Notes: generated by a model from the sequence alone, not told the origin. Positions 46,447-57,808 are shown, numbered from the stretch's first letter. The stretch is DNA of 64,000 nucleotides from Linepithema humile (GCF_040581485.1 NC_090134.1:11647501-11711500), one strand, 5' to 3'. Made by a program: numbers and translations.

Positions 46447-48570
46447 CAAGATCTATAGAGAGAAGGTTACCTCATGCGCAAAGAGGGACGAGGGGCAAGA
46501 GGGGCTAATGCTGTGCGGGGCGAGCGGCAAGAGGGGCAATGATGATCTCATCGTCAAACAGTAGCTGTCTCTCTCGCACGCTTTAGTGTTTTCTCTCTCG
46601 CTCCTTTAATATAGAAATGCTTTGAGTTTTTATGGAAAAAATACTTTTATTTTGTAAAATATTGATAGCACTGGAAATTGCGTAATAAAAATTGAAAAGT
46701 AAATTAGAAAGGCGCTATAAATTACATATATTGAAAATTATAGCGCTAGATATTTAACGTTTATAATGTTAAATATTGCTGCAACAGATGCATTTGTAAT
46801 ACAAATTGCTTTGTACTCGTATTTAGACTGTAATAACAATGAAAATAAAATATAATTTGGGGATATACACAAAAAACATCATTTGTAAAGTAGTAAAATA
46901 AAAGAAAAAATAGTACATATTTAAAAATTATTTTTAAAATAATATTTACTGTTTATATGCATTATTTACAAAAGAAATACTATAAAGAGATTTATTTTTT
47001 ATATTTAATTGTGAAAACCTCAAAAATTGTCAAGAAATTGTAACTGAAATTCATAAATGTAAGTACAATTCTAGGATAATATAAAAAGCATCATACACAA
47101 ATTTAATATGATACAAACTTAAATAATGAAATTGTAATATATGTTTCAACATTGCAAATGTGAATATTTATATGATAAAATTTACAAAGTGTTAACAATT
47201 TTCAAATATTTGCTAATAAAATATTATTGAAATGTTTCTGTTGAAATCTTAAAATAATTCTTTAAAACAAATATGATGGGGTATATATTAGGGATCATTA
47301 AATATGCGGCAACATTGTGATTATAAAATTTTATAAGTATCTATAATAAAAATTAAGTATAATAAATATAATAAGTATATAAGTATAATAATAAAATTTT
47401 TATAAGTATCTATAATAATAAAAATACATATATGTTGTATTAATCTGTTAATATAAAAAAATTATTAATTAATTTAATGCAAATAAATTTCTTTATATTA
47501 ACAGATTAATACAACATATATGTATTTTTATTATTATAGATACTTATAAAAATTTTATTATTATACTTATATACTTATTATATTTATTATACTTAATTTT
47601 TATTATAGATACTTATAAAATTTTATAATCACAATGTTGCCGCATATTTAATGATCCCTAATATATACCCCATCATATTTGTTTTAAAGAATTATTTTAA
47701 GATTTCAACAGAAACATTTCAATAATATTTTATTAGCAAATATTTGAAAATTGTTAACACTTTGTAAATTTTATCATATAAATATTCACATTTGCAATGT
47801 TGAAACATATATTACAATTTCATTATTTAAGTTTGTATCATAATAAATTTGTGTATGATGCTTTTTATATTATCCTAGAATTGTACTTACATTTATGAAT
47901 TTCAGTTACAATTTCTTGACAATTTTTGAGGTTTTCACAATTAAATATAAAAAATAAATCTCTTTATAGTATTTCTTTTGTAAATAATGCATATAAACAG
48001 TAAATATTATTTTAAAAATAATTTTTAAATATGTACTATTTTTTCTTTTATTTTACTACTTTACAAATAATGTTTTTTGTGTATATCCCCAAATTATATT
48101 TTATTTTCATTGATATTACAGTCTAAATACGAGTACAAAGCAATTTGTATTACAAATGCATCTGTTGCAGCGATATTTAACATTATAAACGTTAAATATC
48201 TAGCGCTATAATTTTCAATATATGTAATTTATAGCGCCTTTCTAATTTACTTTTCAATTTTTATTACGCAATTTCCAGTGCTATCAATATTTTACAAAAT
48301 AAAAGTATTTTTTCCATAAAAACTCAAAGCATTTCTATATTAAAGGAGCGAGAGAGAAAACACTAAAGCGTGCGAGAGAGACAGCTACTGTTTGACGATG
48401 AGATCATCATGCTTTCCCCTTCCTTCGTCGCCCCTCGCCTACAAGCTGTTTCTAGCTCCCCCCTTAACTTCGTCGCCCCTCGCCTACAAGCTGTTCTAGC
48501 TCCTTCCTTACTTCATCGTCCCTCGCCCACAACCGGTTTGCCTGAGGTAACCTTCTCTCTACAGATCTTG
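46447..48570. mobile_element. 2,124-bp near-perfect palindrome, 9-bp target duplication (MULE-like)
   Basis: Ends CAAGATCTATAGAGAGAAGG and, as complement, CAAGATCTGTAGAGAGAAGG. The 9-mer TGATGTGGT lies on both sides (46438-46446, 48571-48579). Each arm is about 1 kb, meeting near 47475; the arms are almost identical except for the outermost 150 bp, which differ more. No coding sequence. A 9-bp duplication and very long TIRs fit a non-autonomous Mutator-like element. Confidence 0.88.
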
Positions 48571-48789
48571 TGATGTGGTTACGTACGTAATGATTAGTGA
48601 TGATTATATACGGATATATATTTTTAAACATCTATTGTTGGTAAGTTAATTATCTTATCTAAGTAAAATTATGAGAAAGAGCAATATATATTGTTATAAA
48701 AAAGCTTTCAATTGATAAATTTCGACGCTTTATAGTAAATAAGTAGTATGAAAGTTAGAGATCTATTTCATTAATAATATAATTCTTAT

Positions 48790-49118
48790 CATAGATTTGG
48801 ATCTTATATTTTGCAATACCATACATCTGCTGCGCATCGAGGTACTTCAATAAATCCGATGAAGGATATGCATTAGTGCGATTCCCTAAAGAAGACCAAT
48901 ATCAAAAAGCATGGTCAGATGCTGTTTGGGGCGAGAATGCGTCAAAACGTTCCCTGGAAAATCTTAGATTGTGTGTAGTGAGTGTACATCATAAGAATGT
49001 TATGCAAAATCAAATAAAAATAGTTTTACAAGTGTTTCTCCATTTTCAGGTACACTTTGAGCCATCCGATTTTTTGGTAGTGGGTCGCCGAAAAGAAATA
49101 AAAAAATATATATTTTAA
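48790..49118 (+). pseudogene. Inverted partial copy of the THAP gene
   Basis: Same as the 5' part of the minus-strand THAP gene but with the start ATG changed to ATA and the second zinc Cys changed to Tyr (CCASRY instead of CCASRC). It keeps the intron, ends after GRRKEIKK, then joins the 3' end region of the gene. It is a by-product of the fold-back structure. Confidence 0.8.
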
Positions 49119-49145
49119 AAATATTATTTACAAAATAATATAAAT

Positions 49146-50099
49146 TCAATAAAATTTAAACTTATTCTGCAAAATTAGTTCCATAACATTTTTAACATTC
49201 TTCAATAATTTGTTTTCCTTTTTAAGTTTTCGCACAGTTCTTTTAATAGAATTAACATCTAAAGACAAATAAATGTTTTCAGAATTTGAAATAATGTAAT
49301 TTTTCTCTATGGAACATCTTTTTTTGATTTCATTAACTGATAACGGAAGTGTAGTAAATGGACAATTAGATTGATGATTTATGACACGCACTTGTTTCTT
49401 GGATAACTTTGCAGCATTTTCTATTGTATGATTGATTATTGGACAAGTTAAGTTCTTTACAGAGATATAAGAATGCTCAGATGTATCAACTGCTTGACAA
49501 ATATGACTATTAAGTTTTGCTTTAACATTGCGCACATAAGTTTCCTCTTTCTTCTGTTTTCTAGATTGCGATTTGCTATAAGAATGCTCTAAAATCTTTG
49601 GCGAAATATTATTTAAAGGAAGACGATTTTCTGAAAGCCTCTTGCTATAAGAATGCTCTATTAAATATTGATGATTTGAATTCTGTGAAGTATCCAGTTT
49701 TGCTTTAATATTTCGCACATAAGTTTCCTTTTTCTTTCGCTTCCTTGCTTGCGATTTGTTGTAAGAATTGTCAGAGGGACAACGACAGAAGCGTGATGGT
49801 ATTGCATCTTTTTTTATTTCTTTCCGGCGACCCACTACCAAAAAATCGGATGGCTCAAAGTGTACCTGAAAATGCAGAAACACTTTTAAAACTATTTTTA
49901 TTTGATTTTGCATAACATTCTTATGATGTACACTCACTTCACACAATCTAAGATTTTCCAGGGAACGTTTTGACGCATTCTCGCCCCAAACAGCATCTGA
50001 CCATGCTTTTTGATATTGGTCTTCTTTAGGGAATCGCACTAATGCATATCCTTCACCGGATTTATTGAAGCACCTCGATGCGCAGCAGATGTATGGCAT
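49146..50099 (-). CDS. THAP-domain protein of the fold-back element, 293 aa
   Basis: Exons 49938-50099 and 49146-49865; donor GAA then GTGAGT, acceptor TTTTCAG, phase 0. Reading through the 72-bp intron is also open, so an unspliced longer form is possible. THAP domain at residues 1-80: MPYICCASRC, FPKEDQYQKAW, C-E-V-H-F ligand pair, DAIPSRF. Then Lys/Arg-Ser repeats (KSQARKRKKKETYVRNIKAK occurs twice in similar form) and a C-terminal coiled coil (VRKLKKENKLLKNVKNVMEL). The protein probably binds the element ends. Without a nuclease domain it would need a transposase from elsewhere, for example a P-type enzyme. Confidence 0.8.
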   Translation of the reverse strand: MPYICCASRCFNKSGEGYALVRFPKEDQYQKAWSDAVWGENASKRSLENLRLCEVSVHHKNVMQNQIKIVLKVFLHFQVHFEPSDFLVVGRRKEIKKDAIPSRFCRCPSDNSYNKSQARKRKKKETYVRNIKAKLDTSQNSNHQYLIEHSYSKRLSENRLPLNNISPKILEHSYSKSQSRKQKKEETYVRNVKAKLNSHICQAVDTSEHSYISVKNLTCPIINHTIENAAKLSKKQVRVINHQSNCPFTTLPLSVNEIKKRCSIEKNYIISNSENIYLSLDVNSIKRTVRKLKKENKLLKNVKNVMELILQNKFKFY

Positions 50100-50488
50100 T
50101 GCAAAATATAAGATCCAAATCTATGATAAGAATTATATTATTAATGAAATAGATCTCTAACTTTCATACTACTTATTTACTATAAAGCGTCGAAATTTAT
50201 CAATTGAAAGCTTTTTTATAACAATATATATTGCTCTTTCTCATAATTTTACTTAGATAAGATAATTAACTTACCAACAATAGATGTTTAAAAATATATA
50301 TCCGTATATAATCATCACTAATCATTACGTACGTAACCACATCACACTTCATCAAAATAGGTTATAGTGTAGTTCAGTGTAGCTTTATGGTGCACACGGG
50401 GCACAAATGTGCGATCCATACACCAGCCAATCAGAGTCCACTAACAGTCACGTGACGAGTTGGCGAGTCTCTTTTTTTAGGGTCTCTA

Positions 50489-51755
50489 TACAATTTAGTA
50501 CAAAATTGCCCTCAAATCTAGTACACGTCTGCTTCTCCGAGGAACATCCCTGATTCAATACATTGCGAGAAGAACGAGCGTAATGTGGCGGTGCACGGTC
50601 TTGTTGAAACCACATAACTAGACGTAAGGATAAGGGAATATCTTCTAATAATGACGAAAGTGTATTAAGCAAGAAAGGATCCCGCACAAACCTGGACCCA
50701 CACACACACCCACAAACGCACCCACACACGCACAAACACACACATAGTCTGACATTATATCACGGCTACATCATCAAGGCTTAGCAAAAGTTTAAGACTT
50801 CAAACATCTCTAGATGAAAAACTATTGATTTTCAAACTTTGTGCCTATTGAGACTTTTGATCAGGACATCAAGGACAACAAACCGGGAGCCACTTTTCAT
50901 AAGGTTTGTGCGGGGTCTTTTGTGTACGTATTGCCATTAAAAGTCATATAAAAAAAATGTGGTCTAATTAGGTAATCATCCAAAATACCACACCATACAT
51001 TTAACGACCAACAGTGTTGAAACTGCATAGTTTGCATCCACCTAAGATTTACTGGAGATCAGTAATGCATATTGTGTCGATTCAGAGTTCCAATATTATT
51101 AAATGTAGCTTTGTTTAAAAAAAAATATTTTTAATAGGAATGTATCATCCTGAGCTAATTTTTCTTGCTAATTTTTCTTCCAATTACAAAAATTCACTCT
51201 CTGGATAAAATAATTTCCAGTCATTTCTTAATGTAAAGAAATGTGATATGGGTGCATCCTATTATTACGTAAAATTCTTGAAATAGAAGATCTACTAATA
51301 CCACTATCTCTATTTAATTGTCTAGTAGACAGGTGTGCGACGCTCTTTTCATAATTGAATTAACAAATGTTTAGAAGTCAATGGAAATAATTTTGAACAC
51401 TTATTAATTAAATTTTCTTTTATTAATCTTTCTATTGTAGTTATTTCATTATTTGCATCCATTGTCAAAAATTTCAGAATTTTTTGTACTTAAGGTCACG
51501 TAAAGGTCATGGTATTATAAGTCATTGGATTCGTCCTGACCTCAGCTATTACGCTATAATGATAAAAATATGTAGTCCCATTTAAAAAAACATCGATGAC
51601 CTTGAAATCTCTAAAAATATGACCTTGAGAAAAAAATGATTCCCACCATAATATGTGTCCCTTCGAACCAAACAATTTATTCTTTAAGCATTTCCGCGTA
51701 TCATTAACGGTAACGGAAATATTGCCTTGTAACAAAGCTACTGAGACACCCTGTA
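50489..51755 (-). pseudogene. Mariner/Tc1-like transposase relic with one TIR
   Basis: On the minus strand the end TACAGGGTGTCTCAGTAG (at 51755) is followed by transposase pieces: GISRSSISRILRN (HTH), MHPYHISLH, RVNFCNW, TLNRHNMHY, SLNVWCGIL, LLEDIPLSLRLVMWFQQD and APPHYARS. Stops and frameshifts are many, a CA-rich simple repeat sits in the middle (50695-50745), and the 3' end is lost where the THAP fold-back element begins. Confidence 0.82.
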
Positions 51756-52457
51756 TGTAATATATATATATATGTGTGTGTATATGTATACTTAATAATT
51801 AATTAATTAATTAATTAATTATGTATTTATTATGTAAAAATAAAAATAAGGAAAGCATATGACATTTTTCTTTAGTTAAATATATAATATTATATGTATA
51901 TTTTTCAAATATTATTTTGTCATATTCAATTTATATTTATTTGACACTTCGTATATGCCCATTTTGTCTCGTACATTATATTATAGTTTTATGATAGAAT
52001 TTCTGTCGAGGAAAAGGCATCAGCATTATTTGTTTACAAATTATCCGACACATATACACAGACCACATGTCAGTATAGTGAGTAACTAGGTAAACAAATA
52101 CGTATATATGGACATTACGTCGACAATGTCTATCTCATTTTTAGTTCCATCGAAATAATAACGCTTTCGCGTTGGAGTTCAGCTGTCACTCAAGCATCCT
52201 CTTAACATCCCCACTGAATATATCATAAAATATATCTCTCAAAAAAACTTAGACTTCGTAATTATGGCTTTGACTTTTCGTAACTTCTAATTTTCGCATA
52301 AAATCTATTTTTTTATTAGCATACAGGACGTATATTAATTAAATATTTTATACAGTTCTAAGTCATTTATTATTAATTTATTATGAAGTATTTGTGTGAT
52401 AATAGCATTTGTAATGTTGAGATTATAAACAATAGATTTTAATATTTTTATAGAATA
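51756..52457. other. Spacer 3' of TRAPPC2L
   Basis: TA/TG simple repeat at 51755-51800 and ATTA tandem at about 51797-51822. An AATAAA on the minus strand at 52366-52371, 87 bases past the TRAPPC2L stop, is the likely poly(A) signal of that gene. Confidence 0.6.
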
Positions 52458-53242
52458 TTATATAACACCCATTATTTCCAGCACCGACATATCAAATGAT
52501 CTGAAAATCATAATTGCACATTCTTATGTTTTATCTAGATAATATATAAAAATAATACAAATACTTACTTGGAAATTATTTGATCACTTGGAATGTAAAA
52601 CGGATTACAAACAGCATTGGAGTAAGCAGCATGTAACTTCTTAAAAATCTGTTGTTTAATTAGTAAGAATTAAACTTGTGCAATATGATTAATAAAATAT
52701 AAAAATTATAAAAACATGAAAGAAGAATTACCATTTTTACTTCATTATCTCTTAAGGATACATTGGATGATTGCAATACTATGACAAATTTAATCTTTGT
52801 ATTAGTGGCATAACCATATCTGAAAAAATAAAGATATTAAAATATATTTGACACAAAATTTCTCTCCTATTGTGATGCATGTAATATCACATACATTTTA
52901 TATTCTTCAGTTGCAAATAATAAACCTAAATATAAGTCACGTATATCAACTGTTGTTTTATTTCCTACATTCAACTTTTCTTCTATAATATCAATTGATG
53001 TATGCACTTTATAATGAAATTGTAAGGCAGAAGCTTCATCTGCACACTTGATGTATTTCGGAGAGTTCTGAAAATATCTATCAATTATTTTAAAATTTCA
53101 ATTTTTTATGTCTGAGAAAGAAGCATAATTACATATGTTCGCTACGTTTTGAAAAAGTTTTATTCGTCATAATTTGTAACCTATAAATCCAACAACAATG
53201 TATACTTGCATCTTTGCCGATAACAGCTACGCAAGCGGCCAT
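52458..53242 (-). CDS. TRAPPC2L: Trafficking protein particle complex subunit 2-like, five exons
   Basis: Exons 53210-53242, 52895-53067, 52732-52819, 52569-52648 and 52458-52500; phases agree throughout and give 138 residues (the human protein has about 140). The start MAACVAVIGKD, the core LQFHYKVHTSIDIIEEKL, DLYLGLLFATEEYKIYGY, LRDNEVKMIFKKLHAAYSN and CNPFYIPSD match the sedlin-like fold of TRAPP subunits. It would act at the Golgi and ER-Golgi vesicles as part of the TRAPP tethering complex that activates Rab GTPases. Intron 1 appears to be GC-AG (GAT then GCAAGT); the nearby GT would break the frame. ETFRF1 lies 465 bp upstream on the same strand; no sign of an operon. Confidence 0.93.
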
Positions 53243-53706
53243 TTTAGTAGATTCTACAAATATTCTACAAAACGCGATAAAAAGATTTTTTAGAACACGC
53301 CACACACTTTCTATTAAATATATTTATTATTGAAAACTAAAAAATTGCGAACACAAACACTCCGTTACGAGGAACAATTCTAGGTTAGAACTAGTTAGAA
53401 CGCCAGTGCTGTCACAGCACTGCTGTGATATATATGTACTCACTTGAATAAAAATGCTGCTTCAATAAATAATATTTTAATTGTAGTATAAAATGTAAAA
53501 TACAAAAATATACATGAAATTATATTAATGTACAAGAAATATTCTAGATAAATTTATAAGGTGATTCTAACTTATAAAAATGACACTAGTTATAATTGAA
53601 CAATTTATTGGTACAACCAAGATTGTAATTTGTACAATATTATGGAACACTTATAAAGTTGAGAACCAATATAAAATTAAACATACTGTATGTTTCATTG
53701 TTTCTA

Positions 53707-54159
53707 TTATTGATCATAATATCTTCTCTTTAAAGTTCTGTATTTGCGTAACATGTATAAAACTTCTAATTCTTTTATCACAAAAATACCATGATTTATC
53801 ATTTTATTTATTTTCTCAGGATCAGTTTCTGCTTTATTTTTGTCAAAAGCACTCCTCAACTTAGTTCTAAAATATTCATATCCTTTTGGATAATCTCGAC
53901 CCATGTATAGTAGCTGAAAAAAACAATGTAAGTTATGTAAAATTAAGAAAACATACAATATGTTATATAAGAAAAAATACAATACATTATATAACAAAAA
54001 ATTTATGCATTTAGATATATTCATCGTAAAAATAATGTGTATTGAAATATATATTGATCGTTAAATGCTATTGAAATATTATTACATGTGAAATATGTAT
54101 TATATAAAGCTCTTTATTACCGTTTTGTACAAGTGAATAACTCTAGTACGCTGTGACAT
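53707..54159 (-). CDS. ETFRF1: LYR-motif protein, electron transfer flavoprotein regulatory factor 1 (LYRM5)
   Basis: Exons 54121-54159 and 53707-53913, phase 0, 81 residues: MSQRTRVIHLYKTLLYMGRD, YPKGYEYFRTKLRSAF, FVIKELEVLYMLRKYRTLKR, RYYDQ. The YPKG, KELE-LY-LRKYR and RYY blocks match LYRM5/ETFRF1, a mitochondrial matrix protein that binds electron transfer flavoprotein and removes its FAD, lowering electron transfer. The LYR position reads LYK here (HLYKTLLY), as in several LYRM5 proteins. Length is close to the usual 85-90. A minus-strand AATAAA at 53604-53609 lies about 100 bases past the stop. Confidence 0.92.
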
Positions 54160-55166
54160 AGCATGTAACAAATGTTGGTCTTCAACTAATTTGCTGATAA
54201 ACCTTCAAAATTAATGAACAAATTATTATTATTTCTAATTGTTTCCATTAGAAACTGATTAGAAACAGATAACAATTACAAAGGGTGTTTTCCAACAAGT
54301 TACACAGATGACACAGTGTGACACTGTGTCCAACACAAACTATTCCAACAGTGACACCATGTTACACTGCTCGACACAATAAAAAGCTAAGTACAAACGT
54401 GTAAAATGTCCCAGTGTTACCAACATTTTAAGAAATCTTATAATTTTAAATGATGGTAATACTTTTGATCATAACTTATAAATGTAATAATACAACGATA
54501 CGAGAGAGCGAGAGTACAAGATTGAAAATTATGAAGCTCTATCTCTATAAATTTAATCTCAATGGATCATATTTTGGAAGTTAATGGTAAAATAAAACAT
54601 TAAAAAATACAATACAAAATATGCCATACAAATTTTATTACTTATTATTATCAATAAAACATTTGTTACATATATTATTATATTTTTCAGAATTCACGTG
54701 CAAACATTGTAACAACGCAATTGCTTCATTGGATCATTTTGCTAACATTACTGCTTATTGAAGTATCACCAGAGAGAAGACTGAGAGTGGACATGCCCGC
54801 ATTTTTCGTGTTTCTGTGGGCTAGCGCCTCTATGTGCACAAAACGTGAACATTGAACTACGTAGCCAATGTCCACGAATCCCGTAGGTAATGTCCACGAT
54901 CTTTCGGGTCTCTTCCGTGCTATGTCCACGACTTTTTGGTTCCGATATGTGCTATATCTACAAAGTGTCGGTAATGCATACTTGTAAAACATGATTATGT
55001 ATATCAATCAGATTTGAAATATAAATACACACGTATTGTAAATACATGTATTGTAGCATTTATTTTTGCATTTACAGTTTATTTAGCAAAAGATCAGTTA
55101 TTTTCAATAACCTGTGTAATTTGAAAATGTACATTTAAATTATTTTAATAAATTATTTCTATAATT

Positions 55167-55223
<57 letters not shown>

Positions 55224-55726
55224 CGTGCGTGTGTGTAAATAAAGTATTGCATTTTTGTTAATATTTAAAAAGATGAAAAACTCTTATAGATATTTCATAC
55301 AGTAATAATCAATAACTTATTTTGAATATTAAAAGCCAGGGTTGGGCGTTTACACGTAAACTATAATAGATGTAAAAATACTCGCATATTAAACACGAAT
55401 GCGAGCTAGACAGTAAAAACAATCTTTTCATCTATAATTTGAAAAGACTATAGTTATGAACCGTCTCAAAAAAGTGTGCAAATTGTAATCTTGAAATTTA
55501 GGGTACAATTTACGAAAAATTACGGCATAATGTAAAATGAACAAAGGTATACATTTTTAATTAAATTTTTAAAGAAATTTATGTTAAATTTTTCTTTAAT
55601 TTTGTGATTTTTGATAATAAAAATATGAGAAGAAATTAAAGTTTAATAAAATACTATATATGTAGTATTCAAACATCATTTATTAAAATAAAATATTAAT
55701 ATATTATAAGATTAAATTTATTAAAA
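54160..55726. other. Spacer with short repeats and TG microsatellite
   Basis: GACACAGTGTGACACTGTGTC (9-bp arms) with similar words lies at about 54311-54390; TGTCCACGA-type phrases repeat at about 54865-54930. A (TG)n microsatellite spans about 55168-55236. An open minus-strand frame at 54726-55007 has no recognisable domain and I do not call it a gene. Confidence 0.55.
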
Positions 55727-56667
55727 TTAATTATTAATATTAAATATAAAAGTGGAGCCTCTTCTCCATTGGTCTCGCATTCCGCCTCCAGCTCCACCAC
55801 GCCACTCGCTTGCAGACCCGCGCCATCCGCGTCTGGATCTGCCTCGCCATCCGCTTCCAGATCCACGGTTCTGGCCTCCAGAGTGGCCACGCCACTCGTC
55901 TGTCCATGGGCCCATCCACCCACCTCTCCACCCACCTCTCCACCTTCCTCTCCACCGGTTTCTTCCGTTTTCTCTTCCTCCACGTGCGTTTCTAAATCTA
56001 AACCAAACAGAGAAAATAAATAATACATTAAGTCATACATTCATCATGATATATAAAACGTGAAAGTGCTATATTGAAAAATTATGTTATTTAAAGAGAA
56101 AATTGGAAATTTATCGTAGTTATTCGTCAATTATCAACTTTCAATGAATTTTATACTAGAACACGAATTGTCTTTATTTTTTATTTTTAATTGAGATAAA
56201 ATAATTTTAATATTTAATTAACAATGAGATAAAAAAGAGGAAATACAAAATAAGTTAGAATTATGTTGAGTTAGATATTTTTGCATATAAGCTTCAAAAT
56301 ATTGAAAATTGCCGAGAGATATTGTTCTTCCAAATAAAGTGCTAATAAAAATTTTCTTCACATTTGTGTGTGATAAAAATAATGCATTAAAAAAATTACA
56401 GGAGCATGTAACTTACATTTTATTTCTTTCCTGTAAATATCGTCCTCCTCTCTTTTTTCTCTTATTGTTTTCTTTCTCTTCTTCTTCCTCTTCCTCTATC
56501 TCGTCCTCTGCTTCATCCTCTATTTCTATTTCTTCCACTCCTTCCGCTATTTCTTTCTCTACATCCATGTCGTCTTGTTTCCGTTTTTGCGTCTCCTTTT
56601 CTTTCTCCTCCTTTTTGTTAATTTTCTTACTGTACTCTTCTCTACGTCCTAACCTTTGAATAGTCAT
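55727..56667 (-). CDS. Putative acidic plus RGG/Trp-rich protein, two exons, 173 aa
   Basis: Exon 1 56417-56667 starts MTIQRLGRREEYSKK (in-frame TAA upstream) and encodes Lys/Glu-rich sequence, a run of acidic residues (EIEIEDEAEDEIEEEEEEE) and KRKKRGGRYLQERNK. A strong donor (AT then GTAAGT) joins to an acceptor TTGGTTTAG at 55997 in phase 2; exon 2 55727-55997 reads FRNARGGRENGRNRWRGRW, then many WRGG/WRGR units (GWRGRSRRGWRGS, EWRGGAGGG) to TAA. RGG boxes usually bind RNA or help phase separation. The splice phase leads into the RGG frame and not into the other open frame, which argues for coding. Family unknown to me; upstream exons cannot be excluded. Confidence 0.55.
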
Positions 56668-56989
56668 AAATTTTATTTATATATATGTATGTGTCTTAAT
56701 ATAATCTTATTATATTATATTATTTTATTCGAGATAACACGCCTTATAATGTCTAAAAGTAAAAATATTGTCTAAAACTTTTTACTTTCTTTTATATAAC
56801 ACTCGATTCCCTAATCGGAAATCGACTTGATCAGCAACAACATTAATTTTATTTACTAGCAACAGTTTATGTACACAGTTTATATACACAAAGTCAGTAT
56901 GAGATTTTAAGAAATCAAGGTTTACTAAGAAATATATTCTTTCACGTATATTGTTTGGAATATTATAATAATAAAAAAAAGTATGAAAA

Positions 56990-57530
56990 TAATTGATATA
57001 CAAGGCTCTAGTGATTATCAAAATCAAATAAAATTAAATAGAAGCGTAAAGCCACAATGCAGGTTATTCGTGCGAAGGTTACAGTATATTCGTTTAAAAT
57101 TATTTACATTTACATTTAACAAACGTTTCTGCCTGACATCAGGCCTTCTTCAGTTCTTTAATTTTAGTCTTCTTTAATTTTATTTGATTTTGATAATCAC
57201 TAGAGCCTTGTACATCAATTATTTTAATTCATGCAAGCAATATAATGCGTTTTTTTCCTTCATTTTTTGAATTCATTAATTTATGTACTGAACAACACTT
57301 TCGTTAAAATAGATTGTGAAAATTTCCTCTACATTATATTGTCTTTTTAATCAACGTGTTGCGATTCTTTCGTTTCTTATTATTCTTATACACTGAAGAT
57401 GGCTTGATGTCAGGCAGAAACGTTTGTTAAATGTAAATGTAAATAATTTTAAACGAATATACTGTAACCTTCGCACGAATAATCTGCATTGTGGCTCTTT
57501 ACGCTCCTATTTAATTTTATTTTAAAAAAG
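56990..57530. repeat. Complex inverted repeat (A-B-A'-B')
   Basis: CAAGGCTCTAGTGATTATCA (57000) is inverted at about 57190-57220. The block GTAAAGCCACAATGCAGGTT through AACAAACGTTTCTGCCTGAC (57047-57138) is inverted at about 57413-57510. CTGAAGATGGCTTGATGTCA followed by GGCAGAAACGTTTG resembles the ends of Penelope-like elements, but I see no reverse transcriptase. Confidence 0.65.
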
Positions 57531-57631
57531 TATGTTTTTACATTACTTACATTTTTACCGCACGCTTTATTACGGAGCACGACGTGACACTCGAACAGTA
57601 GCGGACTATTGACTACTGATTGGCATTGTTT

Positions 57632-57651
57632 GTCAACCGTCGACGGTTGAC
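57632..57651. repeat. Perfect 20-bp palindrome
   Basis: GTCAACCGTCGACGGTTGAC is its own complement. It lies in a short GC-rich patch (57560-57740) in otherwise AT-rich DNA, and could be a dimer-binding site. Confidence 0.8.
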
Positions 57652-57808
57652 GACAGCGGGCGGACGCTGCCTAAAAGAAAAGTTGATAGAGAGGCACGCA
57701 TGCAAGCGAAATTCGTATCCGTGGCTGCGTTTCGCTTTTCGCATGATGCAGATAGAAGTGCTGAAAATCTATAATATACCAATATACGTCACGTTAATTT
57801 TTAAATAG

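Larger units (their letters stand above)
46294..50488. mobile_element. Fold-back transposon carrying only a THAP gene
   Basis: TIRs begin TAGAAACTCTAAAAAAAGAG (left) and TAGAGACCCTAAAAAAAGAG (right, complement), then GACTCG and AACTCGTCACGTGACTG. Without the nested palindrome the arms are about 680 bp each and include the 5' half of the THAP gene, so the left arm holds a broken second copy. No transposase is present. No matching target duplication is seen and the flanks belong to two different relics, so the element has been rearranged or inserted at a breakpoint. Confidence 0.8.

Noticed and set aside
48370..48573. 67-codon ORF at the right end of the 2.1-kb palindrome
   Set aside because: Lies in terminal repeat sequence and is not mirrored as an ORF in the other arm.
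54726..55007. 93-codon minus-strand ORF upstream of ETFRF1
   Set aside because: No domain, overlaps short repeated TGTCCACGA phrases, no splice support.
55696..56040. Acidic Gly/Glu/Ala frame over exon 2 of the RGG protein
   Set aside because: It is another frame of the same bases; the upstream splice phase leads into the RGG/Trp frame.
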